A DNA stretch of 9,655 nt, from positions 1 through 9,655 of the forward strand of contig JAZBPJ010000126.1 in NCBI GenBank assembly GCA_036351575.1, in the 5' to 3' direction. Made by a program: the position numbers and the translations under genes. This document shows, piece after piece, positions 6,879 through 9,655 of this stretch. Numbering within the stretch: the first letter of the stretch is position 1; the number at the start of each line of letters is the position of its first letter. Source of the DNA: JABDPF01 sp036351575. GTDB lineage: Bacteria; Pseudomonadota; Gammaproteobacteria; Xanthomonadales; SZUA-36. A model generated the notes under the pieces. It searched no databases. It saw nothing but the letters and a program-made list of their open reading frames with translations, and was not told the origin of the DNA.

Positions 6879-7892
6879 TCAAAACTGTTTCGGCGCCGAG
6901 CCGAGCAGGCGCATCATGATGGCCTTTTGCACATGCAGCCGGTTCTCCGCCTCGTCGATGGCCACGCAGTAATCGGCATCCATCACCGCGTCGGTGGCTT
7001 TGACGTTGCGGCGCAGCGGCAGGCAGTGGCTGAAAAGTCCATGCTGCGTGAGGGCCATCTTTTCCTCGTCCACGATGAAGTGGCGGTATTTTTTGCGCAG
7101 CTCCCATTCTTCCTCGGGCCGGCCGTAATACGGCAGAGCCCCCCAGCTCTTGGCATAGACGACCTCGGCCCCGGTATACGCCTCCTCGATGTCGTGGGTC
7201 ATCCTGAACGACCCGCCCTGCTCCGACGCAAAGCGCTGCGCGGCGTCTTCGAACTGCGCGTCGAGGCGGTAGGCCTCCTCGGGACACAGCAGGGTCACGT
7301 CCATGCCGAACTTGCTGGCGATCAGCAGCGCGGAATTCGCGACCGCCGTGTTCAGGGGGCGCGGGTGCCAGGTCCAGGTCAACAGGAATTTCTTCTTGCG
7401 CACTTCACCGAGCCGCTCCTTCAGCGTCAGCATCAGGGCCATTTCCTGGCAGGGATGAACGATGGTTTCCATGTTGATCACGGGCACCGAGGAGTGCGCC
7501 GCCAGGGCCCTGATCACCCGGTCTTCGCGGTCCGCCGACCAGTCCCGGAACTTTGGAAAAGCGCGGATGCCGATCAGGTCGCAGTAGCGGGAGAGGACGC
7601 CGGCGACCTCGGCGATATGCTCCTCGGCCTCACCCTCCATGATCGCACCCGGCTCGAATTCCACGCCCCAGGCGTCTTTTCCGGGCTGCAGGACGATCGC
7701 GATACCGCCCAGCTGCTGCATGCCCAGGTCGAACGAGGTGCGCGTGCGCATCGACGGGTTCAGAAAAAGCAGGGCGATGGACTTGCCTTTCAAAGCGTTG
7801 CGTATCGGCTCCTCTTTCAACTCGGCCGCGACTTTCAGGATGTCTTCCAACTCCTCCCGCGACCAGTCGGTGGTGCTCAAAAAATGGCGCAT
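6879..7892 (-). CDS. argF': N-acetylornithine carbamoyltransferase (AOTCase)
   Basis: Transfers the carbamoyl group from carbamoyl phosphate to N-acetylornithine, giving N-acetylcitrulline, instead of the usual ornithine-to-citrulline step. The 337-residue protein has the carbamoyl-phosphate motif SMRTRTS (47-53), HPCQE (146-150) and HCLP (289-292). Residues aligned with the Xanthomonas campestris AOTCase substrate site are kept: Trp 75, Glu 90 (equivalent of Glu 92, proline in the succinylornithine enzyme of Bacteroides), Glu 142, Lys 248, Arg 294, and Lys 298, equivalent to the carboxylated Lys 302. Near-identical blocks include LQPGKDAW, VYAKSWGALP and NVKATDAVMD. Ordinary ornithine carbamoyltransferase lacks these. 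Start at ATG 7892 with GGAG eight bases upstream, directly after the U-tract of the attenuator. First structural gene of the arg operon. Confidence 0.96.
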   Translation of the reverse strand: MRHFLSTTDWSREELEDILKVAAELKEEPIRNALKGKSIALLFLNPSMRTRTSFDLGMQQLGGIAIVLQPGKDAWGVEFEPGAIMEGEAEEHIAEVAGVLSRYCDLIGIRAFPKFRDWSADREDRVIRALAAHSSVPVINMETIVHPCQEMALMLTLKERLGEVRKKKFLLTWTWHPRPLNTAVANSALLIASKFGMDVTLLCPEEAYRLDAQFEDAAQRFASEQGGSFRMTHDIEEAYTGAEVVYAKSWGALPYYGRPEEEWELRKKYRHFIVDEEKMALTQHGLFSHCLPLRRNVKATDAVMDADYCVAIDEAENRLHVQKAIMMRLLGSAPKQF

Positions 7893-7904
7893 ATTCCGTT
7901 CTCC

Positions 7905-7937
7905 AAAGCAAAAGACCCAGCCTGTGGCCGGGTCTTT
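7905..7937 (-). terminator. attenuator terminator hairpin upstream of argF'
   Basis: On the minus strand, arm AAAGACCCGGCC (7937-7926), loop ACA (7925-7923), arm GGCTGGGTCTTT (7922-7911): 12 base pairs with a single G-U. The tail continues TGCTTT (7910-7905), so the 3' side reads TTTTGCTTT, a slightly interrupted U-tract. It ends directly before the argF' ribosome binding site GGAG (7904-7901). It is about 185 bp beyond lpdA and just before a coding start, which fits an attenuator better than an ordinary end-of-operon terminator; serving as the PDH operon terminator remains an alternative. Confidence 0.85.
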
Positions 7938-7998
7938 GATCTGCTGACTATTCGTTTTTCAACCTACATGGCAACCCAGCCCGAAAACATAATTCGGC
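7926..7998 (-). promoter_or_regulatory. antiterminator pairing segments of the arg leader RNA
   Basis: The segment GGCTGGGT (7981-7974, in leader-peptide codons 15-17) is identical to the first eight bases of the terminator's 3' arm. It can therefore pair with ACCCGGCC (7933-7926), the terminator's 5' arm, giving 8 base pairs that exclude the terminator. A competing upstream hairpin pairs CCGAA (7997-7993) with TTCGG (7985-7981) and can extend with one bulge into the antiterminator segment. This is the 1:2, 2:3, 3:4 arrangement of ribosome-controlled attenuators. The complementarities are seen; the switching is inferred. Confidence 0.7.
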
Positions 7999-8023
7999 AT
8001 CGGCGAAGGCGGCGAAAACCCAT
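7964..8023 (-). CDS. arginine-rich leader peptide (argL-like)
   Basis: A 19-codon frame beginning MGFRRLRRCR and ending at TAG 7966-7964. Codons 4, 5, 7, 8 and 10 are arginine (CGC CGC CGC CGA CGA; 8014-7994), five of seven residues. Codons 15-17 overlap the antiterminator segment. A ribosome held at the Arg codons for lack of charged tRNA-Arg would free that segment, while one that reaches the stop would cover it and allow termination. In-frame ATGs at 8044 and 8053 would give 26 or 29 residues; I prefer 8023 because it lies 22 nt after the predicted transcript start. The ribosome binding site is weak for each (AAAG upstream of 8023). The peptide itself has no recognisable fold; the act of translation is the likely function. 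Confidence 0.75.
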   Translation of the reverse strand: MGFRRLRRCRIMFSGWVAM

Positions 8024-8051
8024 GTCAGGCTTTATTTCAGGCATGCACGGC

Positions 8052-8080
8052 ATTTAACGGGATTTCCGGGGGCAATGCAA
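8052..8080 (-). promoter_or_regulatory. possible promoter of the arg leader/operon
   Basis: TTGCAT (8080-8075), 17-bp spacer, TTAAAT (8057-8052). The -10 matches the sigma70 consensus at four of six positions and the -35 at three of six, so it is weak. It would start transcription near 8045, just before the leader-peptide ATG at 8023, which is what an attenuator needs. An alternative pair, TTGCCA (7973-7968) with AATAGT (7951-7946), matches better but would begin after the leader peptide and bypass it. No ArgR-box-like 18-bp palindrome was seen nearby. Confidence 0.4.
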
Positions 8081-8122
8081 CCGCTTTGATGTTGGCCAGC
8101 CCGGGCGAACCCGTACACGAAG

Positions 8123-9547
8123 TCACTTGCCCTTGCGCGGAATGTAGAGATCGGTCACGGTTCCCTCGAAAACTTCCGCCGCCATCGCCACGGTTTCGGA
8201 AAGCGTCGGGTGCGGATGCACGGTCAGGCCGATGTCCTCCGCTTCGGCGCCCATTTCGATCGCCAGGGCGCACTCTGCGATCAGGTCGCCCGCTTGCGGC
8301 CCGACGATTCCGGCGCCGATGATCCGCTTTGAAGCACTGTCGAAAAGCAGCTTGGTGAAACCCTCGGTCCGCCCGTTGCCGAGCGCACGGCCGCTGGCCG
8401 CCCAGGGAAACTTTCCGACACCGTAATCGACGTTCTCAGCCCTGGCCTGCTCCTCGGTCATGCCGACCCAGGCGATTTCCGGGTCGGTATATGCCACGGA
8501 TGGAATGACCCGCGCGTCGAACGCGCTCTTTTCGCCCGCGCAGACTTCCGCCGCGACCTTGCCTTCGTGCGTGGCCTTGTGGGCCAGCATCGGCTGACCC
8601 ACGACATCACCGATCGCGAAGATATTCGGCACGCTGGTCCGCATCTGCTCGTCGACCTGAATGAATCCGCGGTCATCCACGTCGACACCGACGGCCGCCG
8701 CGTTGATGCGGTTTCCGTTGGGAGTACGGCCCACGGCCACCAGCACGCGGTCGAAGCGTTCCGTTCCTTCGTGCTTGCCCTCGAAATTCGCTACCAGCGC
8801 ATCGTCATCCGCGCTGATCCCGGTCACGCGTGTCTCCAGGTGAATGGCCTGGTAGCGCTTTTTGATCCGCCGGGCCAGCGGCTTGACCAGGTCGGCGTCC
8901 GTGCCCGGCATCAGCCCGGGCGTGAGTTCCACCACCGTGACTTCGCTGCCGAGCGCGTCGTAAATACAGGCCATTTCGAGACCGATGATGCCCCCTCCGA
9001 CGACCAGCAGGCGACCCGGCACGTCCCGGATTTCCAACGCCGCCGTCGAGTCCATCAGCCGCGGATCGCCCCAGGGCATATTCGGCAGCTCGATGGAGCG
9101 GGAACCCACCGCGATGATCGCGTTGGTAAAACTGACGCTCCTGGAACCATCCCCGGTGGTTACTTCCAGCTCGTTGACGCCAGTGAAAGCGGCTGTACCC
9201 TGGATGACCTCCACTCCCCGTTGCCGTGCCATTCCCGCCAGGCCGCCGGTCAGTTTTTCGACCACACCTTCCTTGTGGGCGCGAAGGCTGTCGATATCGA
9301 TTTCCGGATCGCCGAATTTCACACCGTGCGCCGCCATCGCGGCCGCCTCGTCAATCACCGCTGCCGTGTGCAGCAGCGCCTTGGACGGGATACAGCCGAC
9401 GTTGAGACAAACGCCGCCAAGCGCGGGGTAACGCTCAACCAGGGCGGTCTTCAACCCGAGGTCGGCGGCACGAAACGCCGCCGTGTAGCCGCCCGGGCCG
9501 GCGCCGATAACGATGACATCGAATTCATGACTGCTGCTATCGTTCAT
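8123..9547 (-). CDS. lpdA: dihydrolipoyl dehydrogenase (E3)
   Basis: FAD-dependent oxidoreductase that reoxidises the dihydrolipoyl groups of E2 with NAD+, here as E3 of the pyruvate dehydrogenase complex. The 474-residue protein has the FAD fold GAGPGG (15-20), the redox disulfide GGVCLNVGCIPSK (Cys 47 and Cys 52), the NAD-binding VVGGGIIGLEMA block, the second FAD motif FAIGDV, and the C-terminal HPHPTLSE with the His 446/Glu 451 pair. There is no N-terminal lipoyl domain, unlike some proteobacterial E3 proteins. ATG at 9547 is preceded by AGGAG about 10 nt upstream and follows the aceF stop by 27 bp, so the two are cotranscribed. No obvious terminator directly follows its stop. Confidence 0.97.
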   Translation of the reverse strand: MNDSSSHEFDVIVIGAGPGGYTAAFRAADLGLKTALVERYPALGGVCLNVGCIPSKALLHTAAVIDEAAAMAAHGVKFGDPEIDIDSLRAHKEGVVEKLTGGLAGMARQRGVEVIQGTAAFTGVNELEVTTGDGSRSVSFTNAIIAVGSRSIELPNMPWGDPRLMDSTAALEIRDVPGRLLVVGGGIIGLEMACIYDALGSEVTVVELTPGLMPGTDADLVKPLARRIKKRYQAIHLETRVTGISADDDALVANFEGKHEGTERFDRVLVAVGRTPNGNRINAAAVGVDVDDRGFIQVDEQMRTSVPNIFAIGDVVGQPMLAHKATHEGKVAAEVCAGEKSAFDARVIPSVAYTDPEIAWVGMTEEQARAENVDYGVGKFPWAASGRALGNGRTEGFTKLLFDSASKRIIGAGIVGPQAGDLIAECALAIEMGAEAEDIGLTVHPHPTLSETVAMAAEVFEGTVTDLYIPRKGK

Positions 9548-9574
9548 CCTGGCTGCTCCTGTTGCCCCCTCGGT

Positions 9575-9655
9575 TTACAGCGTCAGGCGCCGCAGGTCTT
9601 CCAGGCGGCTGGCAAGGAAGCGCGTGAATCGCGCCGCCGCCGCGCCATCGATGAC
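9575..9655 (-). CDS. aceF: pyruvate dehydrogenase E2 (dihydrolipoyl acetyltransferase), C-terminal end only
   Basis: The last 26 codons and TAA stop of a gene entering from the right edge. The translation starts VIDGAAAARF and ends LRRLTL; the VIDGA...ARF...L...LRRL pattern is the end of the 2-oxoacid dehydrogenase acyltransferase catalytic domain, as in E. coli AceF (VIDGADGARF...DIRRL). Position just before lpdA favours the pyruvate complex over 2-oxoglutarate (sucB) or branched-chain complexes, which end similarly; that choice rests on the pattern and neighbour only. Confidence 0.85.
   Translation of the reverse strand, partial: VIDGAAAARFTRFLASRLEDLRRLTL

Noticed and set aside
6879..7892. 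Annotation as ordinary ornithine carbamoyltransferase (argF/argI)
   Set aside because: Substrate-site residues and whole blocks match acetylornithine carbamoyltransferase, and the neighbours fit the acetylcitrulline route.
6927..8057. 376-codon plus-strand frame opposite argF' and the attenuator
   Set aside because: Mirror frame of argF' running on through the intergenic gap; no domain recognised.
8098..8118. Short hairpin after lpdA (CGGG, loop TTCG, CCCG)
   Set aside because: Only four base pairs and no U-tract, so not enough to call an lpdA terminator.
7893..8122. ArgR operator (ARG box) upstream of argF'
   Set aside because: No TGAAT...ATTCA-type palindrome found in the gap by eye; absence is not proof since divergent boxes could be missed.

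Overview
All genes in this window lie on the minus strand, so the order of transcription runs from high to low coordinates. The part of a 16S rRNA gene present (positions 1-418) has gammaproteobacterial sequence character. The arginine genes are of the Xanthomonas/Xylella kind: an acetylornithine carbamoyltransferase, a fused acetylglutamate kinase/synthase and a short, divergent argininosuccinate lyase. I infer a gammaproteobacterium at or near the Xanthomonadales; genus cannot be judged from this.

Layout in transcription order: (1) 9655-9575, last 26 codons of the pyruvate dehydrogenase E2 gene (aceF); (2) 9547-8123, lpdA (E3), closing a PDH operon; (3) 8122-7893, a 230-bp gap that holds what looks like a complete arginine attenuator: weak promoter, a short leader peptide MGFRRLRRCR... 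with five Arg codons in seven, a pairing segment inside the leader, and a 12-bp terminator hairpin with U-rich tail right before the argF' ribosome binding site; (4) 7892-916, six arginine genes argF'-argG-argE'-argB(A)-argC-argH, with a REP/MITE-like palindrome between argF' and argG and tight or overlapping junctions after argG; (5) 915-419, the control region of a ribosomal RNA operon with two sigma70-type promoters, AT-rich upstream elements, GC-rich discriminators and a boxB/boxA-like leader; (6) 418-1, the 5' part of 16S rRNA.

Together the arg genes encode arginine synthesis through N-acetylcitrulline. Glutamate is acetylated and phosphorylated by the fused ArgB(A), reduced by ArgC, transaminated by an ArgD encoded elsewhere, carbamoylated while still acetylated by ArgF', deacetylated to citrulline by ArgE', then converted by ArgG and ArgH to arginine. 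The enzymes belong to a known pathway variant. The most noteworthy item is the arginine-codon leader/attenuator, which suggests that this operon is controlled by ribosome stalling rather than, or besides, an ArgR-type repressor. No ArgR-box-like palindrome was seen upstream of argF'.
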